Source of the DNA: Sarcomyxa edulis
Lineage: Eukaryota > Basidiomycota > Agaricomycetes > Agaricales > Mycenaceae
Assembly: GCA_009761415.1 (NCBI GenBank)
Contig: QUOL01000005.1
Span: 2,046,001 to 2,110,000 of the forward strand
DNA: 64,000 nt
Reading direction: 5' to 3'
This document shows positions 35,574 to 47,055 of this stretch, piece after piece. Each line of letters begins with the position of its first letter. Position 1 is the stretch's first letter. The notes under the pieces were generated by a model. It was not told where the DNA came from. It searched no databases and was given only the letters and a program-made list of their open reading frames with translations. A program made the position numbers and the translations under genes.

Positions 35574-35752
35574 AAGCCCAATGCTGAATCGCTAATTCCT
35601 CACCGAATAACACTGCTCATCTTGAGGATATATAGCTTGCTGTCTGGTCCTTCCTTGAATTCAGTGGAAATTCGGTTCCAAAAGACGATCTCAAGGAGAG
35701 TTGGTGGTTTTGGACAAGCGCTAGTTATTTCCAATTTCAAGCACGCACGACC
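35574..35752. promoter_or_regulatory. Divergent promoter, FOL1 and EMC2
   Basis: Only 179 bases separate the two ATGs. The right half is T-rich with TTTCCAATTTC before the EMC2 start. The shared promoter is inferred from this short spacing. Confidence 0.5.
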
Positions 35753-36946
35753 ATGTCTCTATCATCAGCCCTCGAGCAGCTGGCAACATACCGTGTCCAG
35801 AACAGCCGTGCATCTCAGGACACCTTCCTAAAGGGTAGCCTTATCCTAAAGAACAATGCCGCTGGAAAGATGGGCAATGAAAGTGCGCTGTCCATAGTCC
35901 GACTCGTGAAATATCACTCAAAGTTCGATTCGCCTTTACAGGTTGGGCATTTCTAGAGCAACTTGCTCTAGCATCGATTGATGTAGGCCGACTGGATATA
36001 GCAGATGTGCGTCTGAAATACCCGAGAGCTTGCTTGCTTGAACTTACGAGACATCATGTTCACCAGGAATGTCTGAAGCAATTGACCTTAAAGTTCCCCG
36101 GGTCTCCTCGTATAGACGTGCTGACAGGGATACGGATGGAAGCCTCTGAATCCACGAATACTGTTCTCCAGTACTACGATGAACTATTGACCGCGGATTC
36201 GGCAAATGCTGTTCGTCTCTACCTGGAATCTAACAGTTTTACGTGCGTATTGATACAATATCTATAGGCTGTCTGGAAACGTCGGATATCAATTCTACGA
36301 CGGACTGGACAAGTCGAAAAGGCCGTTGAAGAACTCTCACAATTTCTGGACACGTTTTACACGGATGTAGAAGGATGGCTCGAGCTGGCAGATATTTACG
36401 CGTCGTGTAATCAGTACGTCCCTGTCCTGTTTTGCCTTTTGTGTCTCGACTTATCTGCACCGACAAGATATACCCCAGCACTTCAAACACTCTCTCATGT
36501 ACTCCTGCTCGCTCCACAAAACCCTTTCCATTTCCTCCAATTTGCCGAAACCGCATATACGGCTTCCGATATACCTCTTGCACTGAAGATGTTCCTCGTC
36601 GTAACGGACATGTGCGAACGCGATATCGAGTCTCCTGCGGACATGCCATCTATCGGAATTGCTCTACGAGCTTGGTGGGGTGTCAAACTAGTACGCTCGT
36701 GTTCGCTTCCTTGATGCTTCATATTCCATTAACGAGTGACTGCATTTTGCGCAGTGTTCTCGCCATTTGGGACGCTTCTCGTCTCAGTCTGCCTCAAATA
36801 CCCCAGTACCCAAGAGTCTCAACCTAATTGACGAGTTGGCTACCGAACGAGTGATGTCATCATATTCTACCACTGGGAAGGCGTCCCGAGGAGGCAAGGA
36901 TGCGGAAGGCAAGGATGAGGTGTTCAAGTGGATTTCTGTGATTTAG
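35753..36946 (+). CDS. EMC2: ER membrane protein complex subunit 2 (TPR protein)
   Basis: EMC2 is the soluble TPR subunit on the cytosolic face of the ER membrane complex, which inserts tail-anchored and multipass membrane proteins. Motifs in order: WAFLEQLALASIDVGRLDIA, LKFPGSPRIDVLTGIRMEA, ILRRTGQVEKAVEELSQFL, DVEGWLELADIYASCNQYTP and NPFHFLQFAETAYTASDIPL. These are the canonical EMC2 repeats. The protein ends VFKWISVI. Introns were placed where they restore the family sequence, for example DIAD to ECLKQLTL across 36006-36066. About 300 residues. The ATG at 35753 fits the family start. Confidence 0.93.
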
Positions 36947-37334
36947 TTCACTCCTGGTGGATCTTACCGTGGTATTTATTTATTGATGTCTTTTCCTTCC
37001 CGAGAGCTCCCAAGATCGATGACCTTGCATTCACTTATTGCTCCATTGATGTTTATACAGCCATCAGATGAATTTTAACAGATGTTCCGCGCGTTCCTTT
37101 CAGATCAACTCCGGGATCTCAGCCTGTTTTTGAGAAATGATCGTGAAGTGTAAGTGGTCAGGGGCCCTGCACGAAATTCGAAGCGTATCAAAACATAGAT
37201 TTACTAGAGTTACAACAAGCAAACGGGGGAAGTCAGGATATCGGTACAGGAGTAGGAAGTTATGTGCATGGAAGAAGATTAATGATAAGGTGTGAAACGA
37301 TAGGGCTAAACGAAAACCTGGGTGGATTGAGGGA
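36947..37334. other. Convergent 3' intergenic region
   Basis: No gene seen. It lies between the 3' ends of EMC2 (+) and the small RLPEGM-motif gene (-), so it should contain both 3' UTRs. Confidence 0.4.
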
Positions 37335-37992
37335 TCATCTTCCCAAAGGAATATCTGGACTCACTTTCTGTGAAGGATCCCGCTGCAGAAGCCCATCTCT
37401 ATCGCCATCTTGCCCATTGGACTTTCCGATACGAGACACGGTCAAAGACCGTTTCAAATTCTGTACAACGCCATGCATCCGTGGGAAGGATGAAACCTTG
37501 CGGACCGAATCTTGAAAGGCCTTTTTGCCTGAAGACGGGTATGAACGAGGGGACGATGACGACGACAAATAGTCTTTGGATTTAGATGGTGAGGTCATAA
37601 GATCTGGGTGCAGGATGTCTTCGAATGTCATGGGAGAGCGACAGATCTGCTCCGGATTTGGTTCTGTAATTATGACAATTTTGGGGCGTGGTTTGTCTAT
37701 CCCGTTTCAAAGTTCATGAGACAACACGTCTATACCTCGGAAAACAGACTGAACGTACCGCTTGCGAAAAGATGGGCACGAGGGCACGATACGGGCGTCA
37801 TCACGCCATATTCTTCGCCAGGAGCTCCCTGATATAAGACCCCTTTTTCGTCACGAAATGTATATCTCCCAGTGTCGGCATCATAGGCTACCCGAATCAT
37901 TCCTTCGGGAAGGCGGGTAGTATCCTGCTATAGATGTGAGTTTTTCGAGTGGCTTCGATGGGTGGCATACGGACCTGTGACCAGCGATTCAT
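37335..37992 (-). CDS. Small agaricomycete protein with RLPEGM/YDADTGRYTFRD motif
   Basis: The first exon MNRWSQ splices at 37986|37928 to QDTTRLPEGMIRVAYDADTG and then RYTFRDEKGVLYQGAPGEEY. I recognise this N-terminal block from many mushroom genomes, where it heads uncharacterised proteins, some with a LysM domain. Here the rest is short, with PMTFEDILHPDLMTSPSK, a Ser-rich stretch and a basic region, giving about 165 residues and no LysM domain. The repeated W and Y..F pattern suggests a small beta-sheet module that might bind a ligand, but function is unknown. Confidence 0.6.
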
Positions 37993-38661
37993 TTTTGCGA
38001 CGACGTTTATGTGAGGTGGGGTGAAATCAAAGATGCTTGAAGCATGGCGATATTCTGACGCGGGTTAAGTATCGAATTTGGAGGGAGAAAAAGATATGCA
38101 CAGTCGGACGAGGATTTATCTCTGGAACATGATCATGCGATACGGATACGGACAGAGGACTTCGGACGGCGGAGGAAGTCCGCCTGCGGCCGCGGGCGCT
38201 GTAGCCAAGCAACACCAAATTCAAATCGAGATTTCCTAAAAAGGACGGATAGTTCCGAAGCCGTAAATTCGAGCCGCGAATCTGAGTTGGAGTACCGCAG
38301 GCGCTATAGGTATGACTACCCATGGCTATGCACGGTACAGGGACGATTCCGATATGGCACGTACCACGAATGCCAAGTGCGTTCAGAGCCCACTCCAAAT
38401 TTGTTTTATCCGGGTCATTTGTGATCTGATGCTTTGAGGACAATCGAGGTGGATCGATCTAAGACGCTTGGTGGCGAGGCCTTTCCAGCGATCCATGGAA
38501 CAGAGTCCACCAAAAAATCATACAACCAGGCTGAAGTTTCTGTAAGAGATGATTAAAGTCAGTCCATTCTGCATACGAGGATCAGGAGATGAACAAAGTG
38601 GTGGTTGTACTCACCCTGACACGGCGAATGTACATCGATGAGTGTATAACCACTGTAAGAC
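37993..38661. other. Intergenic
   Basis: One minus-strand frame (38027-38443) is open but unlike any family I know. This is most simply the promoter of the RLPEGM-motif gene and the 3' side of the APH-like gene. Confidence 0.35.
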
Positions 38662-39549
38662 CTATGCGGGAAGAGGCCCAGATATCGACGACAACGTGTT
38701 CTCGATGGATAATTCGTCTTCGTATCCGGAAAATATCTCCTGCTTTAGCAGTTCACACCAGTAATCCTGCGAGGAGAATTCCACTTTACTGGCTTCCCAA
38801 AACTCAGGTCGCCACCCAGCTTGTTCCCAGTCCAAAAGTGCGACGATTTCAATGTCTTCAGCACGAGGCCCATGAATCCTGACCAGGATATTTCGTGGTG
38901 TGATATCGCCGTGAGTAAACAAGATGCGATGATCCCCTCTCATCCTCTGGTGAAGTTGTTGCGCTTGATGGAGCGCATGTTCGTTCATACTTCCAAACCA
39001 TGAAAAGGTAGATATGCGCCAGTCATTGTATACTGTTTCCGAGCGGAAAGGACCATAGGCAGACGAAGAAACGCGCATATCATAACAATGCCGCCCTTCG
39101 GGAGATCCGATCCAGCCAGTAGGGTAAAGAGGATGAGAAGGTTGACGGATGGCGCGTAATTGGACTATGTACCCCTGGATGACACGTACGACCGCTAGAC
39201 GCTGTTGGGGAGTGATCTCGCGCCAGATCCTCCCGAGCATCTTTCCTTCAATGAACTGCATAAAAAGCTGCGATCGGCGGCCATCTGCACCGTATACTAC
39301 ATCGTATACGTCCGGAACTGGAATGGATGTCTGCGCTTTGACGAATCGTAAGGCCTCTGCTTCAAGATCAATAGACATAGCGGAATGTGTCTTGACAACT
39401 ACAGAAGACGTGACGAATTGAATCGATGGATGCATTGAAGGATAAATTCTTCGAGCTCGACGTAGCAACATGGGAAGTAGTAGCCTGCGAATACGATTGC
39501 ACAGATAGTTGTAGGCTAGAGTAATTTGAGACCGAAAAATTTCCAGCAT
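38662..39549 (-). CDS. APH/choline-kinase-fold phosphotransferase
   Basis: A single-exon gene of 295 residues in the aminoglycoside-phosphotransferase superfamily. The ATP-binding lobe includes SSVVVKTHSAMSIDLEAEAL with IPVPDVYDVVYG. The Brenner motif reads ILFTHGDITPRNILV (catalytic Asp and Asn present) and the metal-binding motif reads VALLDWEQAGWRPEFWE. The N-terminal 35 residues carry a basic/hydrophobic helix (NRIRRLLLPMLLRRARRIYP). Expanded families of this type are common in Agaricomycetes; substrates are unknown and could be small metabolites. The absence of introns contrasts with neighbours. Confidence 0.85.
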   Translation of the reverse strand: MLEIFRSQITLAYNYLCNRIRRLLLPMLLRRARRIYPSMHPSIQFVTSSVVVKTHSAMSIDLEAEALRFVKAQTSIPVPDVYDVVYGADGRRSQLFMQFIEGKMLGRIWREITPQQRLAVVRVIQGYIVQLRAIRQPSHPLYPTGWIGSPEGRHCYDMRVSSSAYGPFRSETVYNDWRISTFSWFGSMNEHALHQAQQLHQRMRGDHRILFTHGDITPRNILVRIHGPRAEDIEIVALLDWEQAGWRPEFWEASKVEFSSQDYWCELLKQEIFSGYEDELSIENTLSSISGPLPA

Positions 39550-39961
39550 GCTGGTTGCCCTCAAGCCGTTTCGAGGAGAGCCCGGTGAGGGTGTAGCCAA
39601 GCAAGGCCAACTGTGTGATACACTGGCAAAACGTGCTGTGTGACGCGTGACGTCGAACGTGTAATGGCCTGTTCAAGCGAATGGCTCGTTAGAGCTTCGG
39701 GCGTTTGCTACCTTTGTAAGTTAGGCATTCCATCTTCCGCACTATCCAAAAGACAATCTTAGATCTATAAAACATCGACATATATACTCTAAAGCTAGGA
39801 ATAATCTACACTTCATCGCATAGCAATCGTCGAAGCCCTTCCATCACTATGCTGTTTGAGCCATTTGTGCGTTGGTCAATAATTACACCCATGTTGACGC
39901 TCATCAGGTGCTTTAGATCGATTCCGAGGCGTGCATTCTGGCGGTTTCCCAGTTCCGCACT
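39550..39961. other. Divergent intergenic region
   Basis: This lies between the APH-like gene (-) and the small hypothetical gene (+). It probably holds both promoters. No coding sequence recognised. Confidence 0.4.
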
Positions 39962-40390
39962 ATGGGGCACCCTCGTCGTACGGAGCATTGGAGTCTAGCT
40001 GCAATCTCTACAGAACGAGTGCACGTCTTTGAGATCATCGGGAACTCCGACACGTTCACCTATGCAGAGAAAGCGATCAACTCAGAATCATTTCTGACCT
40101 CTGGCAGTCTACTAGGAGGTTGTGCGATTGGATCTATCCCAATTGACAAGCTTCGCTGGCTGGGAGAGAAGCTCAAGGAGGTGCATGTCGTTCGGCACAA
40201 ACCAGAAGAATGGGATTGCCAGAATTGGGTGATGGATTCGATTTGGATGTTGAAGAGTCTAGGAGGGATAATTGACTCAGGCGTCAACGAACGGTATATT
40301 CGAAAGGAGCTCGAAGCGGAGAAGGAGCGGTGGGAAGTCGCGGACGATATTCTGTTCGAAAGGCTGATGAAGAGAAGGTGTAGCTCCTAA
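39962..40390 (+). CDS. Hypothetical basidiomycete protein, 142 residues
   Basis: An intronless frame beginning MGHPRRTEHWSLAAISTERV. It has the layout of a fungus-only family: an N-terminal HWSL strand and a central loop. A C-terminal EEWDCQNWVMDSIWMLKSLG block has Cys, Asn and Trp spaced like small NlpC/PPPDE-like folds. That resemblance is by eye only. The C-terminus is a charged helix. No function can be assigned. Confidence 0.55.
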   Translation: MGHPRRTEHWSLAAISTERVHVFEIIGNSDTFTYAEKAINSESFLTSGSLLGGCAIGSIPIDKLRWLGEKLKEVHVVRHKPEEWDCQNWVMDSIWMLKSLGGIIDSGVNERYIRKELEAEKERWEVADDILFERLMKRRCSS

Positions 40391-41078
40391 AGAACAACCA
40401 CAGTGTACTCAGTTGATCTTAAATAGCGTTTGGTTTTGAAATCGCGGAAGATCCGAGAGGGTGGAAATAGACCAATCTAACTTCGGCAGGAAAGGTGAGA
40501 CGATCGATGATGAACTTAGAGCGATGAGACTATCAGTGAGTACACCAGACCAATAACCCGAGGCGCTCACCAGTTTGAATTCAAGTCAACCTCCAAGCTA
40601 TCGTTTCCAAGCTCACGTACCGCGAAAGACAAACAATCGCAAAAGTGCCAAGTCCAGTGGGAACGGAACTCATTTTAAGCCACCGTTTCGAATTGATCTT
40701 AACATCCGAACACCTTGCAAAAGTACTTGGTTTAGAAGATCGAAAGTTGTCACGTGCGATGCGACGGAGCGTCGAGGCTTTGGGGCCGTATATTAACGAA
40801 TTGCAGGCACTCTATCTACGTTCATATAGTGCGTCAGTTGACTTTCTGTGTCAATCCAAAAACATACGATGATAGATCCGTGATCAAGGGATCCTGTATA
40901 CAGGGCTGAGCACGGACGACGGTTTACGGATACTGAGTTACTGTAGAACAAACGATTGTCATGCTGCCGAGTATTGAACGCTGGATGTTGATGATGACAT
41001 GTCTGAAGTTCAGAATTTCGTCAGTATCGAGTAGATGCTGTCTCGTAAACATTAGAATTGACCAACGAATACCCCCGT
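40391..41078. other. Intergenic, with one short open frame
   Basis: A plus-strand frame at about 40645-40872 has protein-like helices (SVEALGPYINELQALYLRSY) but no recognisable family and no clear partner exons. It may be a gene remnant. The right part is 3' of MTG2. Confidence 0.35.
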
Positions 41079-42978
41079 TTACCAGGTTTTATATTTTTGC
41101 ACCGTTGGTTTACTCCAACAGTCTCTTTTCTGAGCCTCCTTAGCCTCCGTTACATACCCCCTCATCAAACCTACCACCTTTTTCATGTTTTGGCTATACT
41201 TCGCCGATGTAGGCACCACTTCCAAAACCCTCATCCCCCCTTCAGCTTTCGCGTCTGGTACGCGCATCTCAGTCCTCACATACTCCTCTAGCTTCTTCAG
41301 CTTCTCTTTTGCCCGCAGTACTTCGTCCTCCTGACCATCTCCCCCAATGAGATCCGCCTTGTTCGCCACTACCATTCTAGCTCTCCCACTCATCCCCTCC
41401 AGGTACTCTTCTAATTCAGTCTTCAGCACCTTCAACTCATCCCACGGAGCGTCGCCACTGAGGTCCACAACATACACCAATGCCAATGACCGCTCCATAG
41501 AGCGTAAGAACGAGTGGCCTAGCCCAACGTTTTGTGATGCCTCGGGAACCAACCCAGGATTGTCCGCGATCGTAAACCGGTTCGTCTCGTGCAAATCGAA
41601 ACTATGTCCATAAGCCCTCGGATGCGGATTTTCGTCCTTCGACAAGGCCTCGGCGTCTGCATGTCTACGCCAGGCAGCCCTCTCCAATTCCTTTTTCTCC
41701 TCAATCCAAGTCTCGTCGTATACATCTTGCCCGCCATCTCCCTTCCCACCTTCGAAATTTCCATCATCTCCCACCCTCACAACACCAACTACGGGATTTA
41801 GCGTGGTGAACGCATAACCAGCTATTTCGCTCTTCGCTCTGCCACCCGTCAGCGCCCTCAGTAATGTGCTCTTTCCAGCATTGGGCATCCCGACCAGTCC
41901 TACATCCGCTACCAACTTCAACTCCAGTTCCAATGTCATCCTATCCCCGTCCTGTCCTTTGGACGCGAATTTGGGCGCCCGGTTGATCGAAGAGAGGAAG
42001 TGAGGATTTCCAAGCCCACCCGCACCTCCGGTGGCAATCAACCTCCCCCTAGGCTCATGTCTTCCAACACCCAACGGAGCATCCACGGCCTCTTTCACGT
42101 CCGCTTCCTCCTCCTCTAAGTCCAAGAAAATGGGCTCCTCCCTCTCCCTCCTCCGCTTCGCAAACTTTCGTTCTCTCTCCTGCGTATACAAAGCTATCTC
42201 CGCATCCTTGAACGCATCCCTCTGCACATTCTCATCTCCACTTTTCGGGAAATGCACCCATCGATTGTCCCTCATCCTCTCTTTCCTCTCATCCAGAGTC
42301 ATCCCTTCCATAGATTCCTCCTCTGCCTCCCACTGGTCTTTCGATCGCCGTGGGTCCCCGCGTTGGAGTTCACGTACGACAGTACCAAGGGGTACTTTGA
42401 TGATAAGGGGGGCGCCAGCTTTACCGTTCTGCCAGGTACCTTGGCCACTTGCACCCGGATTACCTCGGATTCTTTTCGGAATACCAGAGAGGGTGGTAAG
42501 ATGGCCTGTGGGCAAAAAGTAGACGTCTCCGCCACGTCCACCATTCCCACCAGATGGGGGTCCAAAAGGTTTGAATTTTTCGCGATGGAATGCGGCACAT
42601 CCGTCTCCGCCTTTTCCTGAGTGGGTGACGCGATGTGATGAGATTTTTGGATGACTGCAACGATTAGTGAGACATACCTGCTCGAACGGTGACTATGAGA
42701 TGATCGAGGAAAGTTTGACCCTATAATTGTGAAAGCATGAAATGCTGGCCTCCACAAACGACGAAGACAGGCAGACTCACTCCTTGCCTCCGTTTCCACT
42801 CAGTTTTTCGCCGCCTTCGAAAAAGGTCCTGCATAGAGTCCGATTGTGGATTCTCGTCATTGCCATTGTGTGTGCTAGCGTCGCTTGGTCGGATTCTGGG
42901 AGCTTGGGAAATTATATTTTGTACATTCTGGACGGCAGAAGTGCTAGTGAGGGGTAAACGCGGTATTCCCCTGGGCAT
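41079..42978 (-). CDS. MTG2: Mitochondrial Obg-family GTPase
   Basis: Obg/Mtg2 GTPases act in assembly of the large mitochondrial ribosomal subunit. The N-terminus is basic (MPRGIPRLPLTSTSAVQNVQ), fitting a mitochondrial presequence. The Obg domain is Gly-rich: KGGDGCAAFHREKFKPFG, SGGNGGRGGDVYFLPTGHL and RGNPGASGQGTWQNGKAG. The G domain has G1 VGMPNAGKSTLL, switch I YAFTTL, G3 ADNPG, G4 NKAD and G5 SAK. An acidic/basic linker interrupts the Obg domain, as is common in fungi. About three exons, roughly 550 residues. A short tail after the G domain ends QKYKTW. Confidence 0.92.
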
Positions 42979-44147
42979 CCAATGTGAAGGCTAGTGATGG
43001 GTTGGATGGTGAAAGCCTGAAGTGTGTGTGGTGTGCGAACGTTCAAGACAAGTTAGAGATGTCATTATTTCGATCTCACACGGTCGACTGTCTTCTCCTG
43101 CCATCACCCACTTTGGTTTCTCGTCTTCAGAAGGGCACCTCATGGCAGCGATTAAGTATGATAAAGCCTAACAAGCAGCACTACCGACGGCCAGCAAGAT
43201 GTTCCCCTGGAGGAGGTCCTTGCCTTCATATTCAAGTCCAGCAGACTGGAGTATATACTACTTATATATTCATCTAGGACTATTCTCGATGTACAGGTAT
43301 ATCTGAATATCTTTCTTTGGAGCTTTGTCTTGACTTCATAGGGCCACTTTAACAAGACAGCAAAGTCTTTTCGACGGAAAGTACTTCTCAAGACGCACAA
43401 TACTAAACTTATGTCTGGTTCCAAATCGCCTTTGTCTGCCTCACCAGATAACGGTCAGGCCGTCTCATTCAACTTATCGGATCTCACTGTCGACGCAGAT
43501 AAGTGCAGGTTGCTCGAAACTTTGCACTAATTGCTACTACTACTTGAACCTCTTCCCGGAAATACACTCTTCGATTCAAAACGATACCACTATACTTCAT
43601 TCCCCCCCTTAGGAGTCACAATCCTCTGAATGCAAAAGACAAATCATCTCATGCTTACAAAACGAAATGAACATCGAATGTCCTGCCTCCAATCTTTGGC
43701 ACTAGCCGATATCGACCCTCGTTTCGTACTCTCATGCTGTTCAGCGCTCAGCTGGCGTTCACCTACTGCCTTTGTCTTGGCAGGCATGAAGGATACCTTA
43801 CAAATGAACTGAGCTTCGGAAGCGACCTGCTTTGATCCGTGGTACTGACGCTGCTCGCTTCGCAATCCGTTACCAATCGTTTCTTGAACGTGCTTACATC
43901 ACTACACCGGCTACACGTAGTACTTCCACCATCTTGAACGTTATGTCTCGTTACTCAACACTGCTGATCATGACCATAACCAAAATCACCTCACAGAGGA
44001 GACGTTCGTAAGTGCGATTGCAAATTCTGACTTGATACTGACACATCTCCCGATCTTAGTGGCGCATGATCAATCTTATCAGTCCTAGTAGATAAAAGCT
44101 GCATACAGCAGATATATCTTTACATACAACATACAGCGTTCTTCAAA
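42979..44147. other. Intergenic, about 1.2 kb
   Basis: No supported gene. A short plus-strand frame around 43340-43530 contains MSGSKSPLSASPDNGQAVSF, which looks protein-like but stops after about 40 codons. The right end is the SDR promoter. Confidence 0.35.
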
Positions 44148-45218
44148 ATGTCACCTAAAGTTTGGCTTAGTGAGTTTCATCTCATCAACTATCTCCTATT
44201 CTGTGGCTCACGAACATACACAAAAAGTTACTGGTGCATCGTCCGGCATGGGCCGAGCAATGACTGAATATGTCATTGGCCAAGGCGATATTGCAGTCGC
44301 TACTCTTCGGAAGCCCGAGGTTATCTCTGACTTGACAAGGAAGTATGGAAAGGATAAGCTGCTCGTTGTCAAAGTCGATGTCACCAAGGTCCAAGACATC
44401 ACCGACGCATTTGCGATGGCGAAGCAAGTATTCGGAAGGATCGACGTCGTCTACAACAATGCTGGATTCGGTATTTCTTTCATTCTTATGCAAAACGTTT
44501 ATATCAGTGTGCTAACCGAAACTCCATAGGTGCGCTGGGCGAAATTGAAGGATTAGACCTCGATGTGGCTCGGGCCGTTTTTGACGTCAATTTCTGGGGT
44601 GCGACCAGCGTTGCGAGAGAAGCAGTACGATTCTTCCGTGACGAAAACAAACCAGCGGGCGGCAATCTGATCAATGTCTCCTCTACGGTATCTGTGCGAG
44701 CTGTTCCCGATGGAGGATTCTATTCTGCAAGTAAATTCGGTGTGTGGCTATGATCGCGTTCCGGTCCTTAATTCTGACCTTTGGAGAAAGCCTTGAATGG
44801 TGTACTTGAAACGTTAGCGCAAGAAATCAGCCCATCGTGGAACATCAAGGTAGGAATCCTCGTACGAAGTAAACTCAGTTGCTGATTAAACGTTTTGTAG
44901 CTTGTAATCGTCATACTCGGCGGATTCTTGACTCGCGGCATCAAGGAAAACATGGTCCAGACTCCCATTCATCCAGCATATGACGATCCTTCTCTCGCGC
45001 CATATCAAATGCGACACTTCTTCACAAAGGAGTACGACGCCCCTGGAGACCCGAGCAAAGCTTCGAGACAGATTTACAAGCTTGCGAAACTGGAGGATCC
45101 ACCCCTGTTTTTCCCCCTTGGTAAAGACGCGCCGCCTATTCTTGAAGCGAAAGCCAAATTATACGTCGAGGCGGCGGAGCAATGGAAGTCGTGGTCTGAT
45201 GATGTTAATCGTGATTGA
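44148..45218 (+). CDS. Short-chain dehydrogenase/reductase (classical SDR)
   Basis: An NAD(P)-dependent oxidoreductase of about 285 residues in five exons. The first exon MSPKVWL splices to give MSPKVWLITGASSGMGRAM, which holds the TGxxxGxG cofactor motif. Further motifs are VDVT, YNNAGFG, an SDR catalytic Ser in INVSSTVS, and YSASK with catalytic Tyr and Lys. The last two are split by an intron near 44742-44791. The C-terminus is extended and acidic. The substrate is unknown; fungal members of this shape are often annotated as NAD(P)-binding carbonyl reductases. Neighbouring genes give no pathway hint. Confidence 0.88.
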
Positions 45219-45617
45219 TATGAAGAAGTCTGTAAAGAGTTACGAACAGATTACTTTCTTACGACTATATGTATCTGAAATCAGTGAATCTCTTCTACCA
45301 ACCTATAAAAGCAATCACCCACAATGGACGAGGTGATGCAGTCGGAGGTCTGGGACCCACATGCACCCACAACTGATCGATGTTTTGCTTGCACGTAACT
45401 GCCAAACAACTGCACAGCTTGATTGAATTGTTACTGTTTAGCTATATTAGCTAGACATAGATTTCGATCTGGAGTTTCGAGTAAAGGAACTACGTGAAAA
45501 TCATGCATTGGGTATAGATCCATATAACACTCTACGAATTCCTGTTATTGAGTAAGATCTTGAGCTTTCGTCCAAGACTTTACGATTCCAAATGACCGTC
45601 GATTGAACGAGACGGCA
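45219..45617. other. Convergent intergenic region
   Basis: This lies between the stops of the SDR (+) and PPX1 (-). It is A/T-rich, without a gene, and probably holds both 3' UTRs. Confidence 0.4.
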
Positions 45618-47055
45618 CTAATTGTCCTGTAGAATAGCTTTGAGAAGGGGTGCAGTGACCTTCCGCGTCGCATCGACATTCCCCTGCTTGTAAACGCGTG
45701 CATGCATAGAAGGAGGAAGTTTACCGATCTTATCGATGTCAAACTTGTTCTTCCTCTTCAATTTCAGTTCTTCGCTGCCTTCGAGACCCTTCCATAGCCT
45801 AGTGGACAACTCTTCGACGTCGAAAGGTGTCGACGTAGTGTCAGACGCAGACGCATCTCGAGGGGAGACATCTGCGCCGTCTCGAACGATCCATACCATC
45901 TCTCTCTTGTGCTTTCCTTTCCCGCTCTTTCCAAGACTCTTTTCATCGCGGTACGACGTTAGGACACCAAGGATGGAAAGCCCTCGATGTTCCATCCACC
46001 TTTGACTCTCGCGTTCCAACCTGCCTTTCGTGATCCAGGCATCAAGGCGAACAGGGACTGTGGACAAGCCAGCTTTGATCGAAACATTCGAAGTAGTCCA
46101 GGGAAGTTCGTGGATGTATTCCTTGTAATCCCGACGCAGAAGGTCCCACGCTGTGAGATGAGATAGATCCGTTTTCCGTTTCCCCAACTCCTCGGTCAGG
46201 TCTTTGATCGGTTTTACTTCGTGTAAAGCACCTTCCTTCGACTTGGGATCTTCGGATAACTGAGAAAGCAATACGGTGGATATAGAAGACGCGAACGTGG
46301 AGCGAGGGATGAGAATTGCCACGGCCGAAAGATCGACTTCCAATGCTTTACCTCCGGGTTTGAGACCTCCAGTGTCAATGAGAATGGCACAGAGGAGCAA
46401 GGTAGCGAGTTCGGGTGGAATTTCGGCTGGACATATATGGGCAACATGAGATGCACAGCTGCCTGCTGGGGCAATCGTTCGAGGGTCAGCCGAATCCTTG
46501 TATAGGTTCTCATCTTCATGATGGTCCACGACGCTCACTACTCGAGCTGTTGGATTTTCGGATGTGAAATATGGGCCAAGACGATTATGGTCTACCAGAG
46601 AGAATTTGTTTGAAGGAAAGGGTTTTGAGTCGGCAAGATCGGTCATATACAAGAGCTCGCTTTTAGGATCGTGTAGCCCCGCAAGCTGGAGAGCGTAGAT
46701 ATTCTCGGCGCGTAAATCAAGATCGTCCCGTTCGATTTGCATGAGGGGGATGGCTTTCTGCTTGTGAACCTCCGACTGTATCCACGAATAAGCAATGGAA
46801 CTCGCGAATGAATCAAGGTCTTGGGATCGGATAAGCATAGATGATCGCATTGTCCAAATCGCTAATCGTACCTCCAGCTTCATTTCCCATCGTTACCGTC
46901 CATTCGCTAGATCGATGATCATCGACATCTTTCAAGTACTTCTCCTTGGACGCGGATAAGAACTTGGCCAAAGTGGAGGGATCTGACATCGAGCTCGACT
47001 TTGGTTTAGGAGCAGATTTGAGAGCAGCAGATAGACGTCGAAGATGGCTAGACAT
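45618..47055 (-). CDS. PPX1: Exopolyphosphatase, DHH family
   Basis: Fungal Ppx1 removes phosphate from the ends of polyphosphate chains. Two exons join as NEAG|DLDSFASSIAYSW, restoring the metal-binding DxD motif. Other DHH motifs are VDHNRLGPYF and VSVVDHHEDENLY, then APAGSCASHVAHIC. The DHHA2 C-terminal domain follows, with DYKEYIHELPWTTSNVSIKA and WMEHRGLSILGVLTSYRDE. The N-terminal extension (MSSHLRRLSAALKSAPKPKS) is basic and Ser-rich and may be a mitochondrial targeting sequence; a second ATG follows at codon 23. About 465 residues, slightly longer than yeast Ppx1. Confidence 0.93.
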
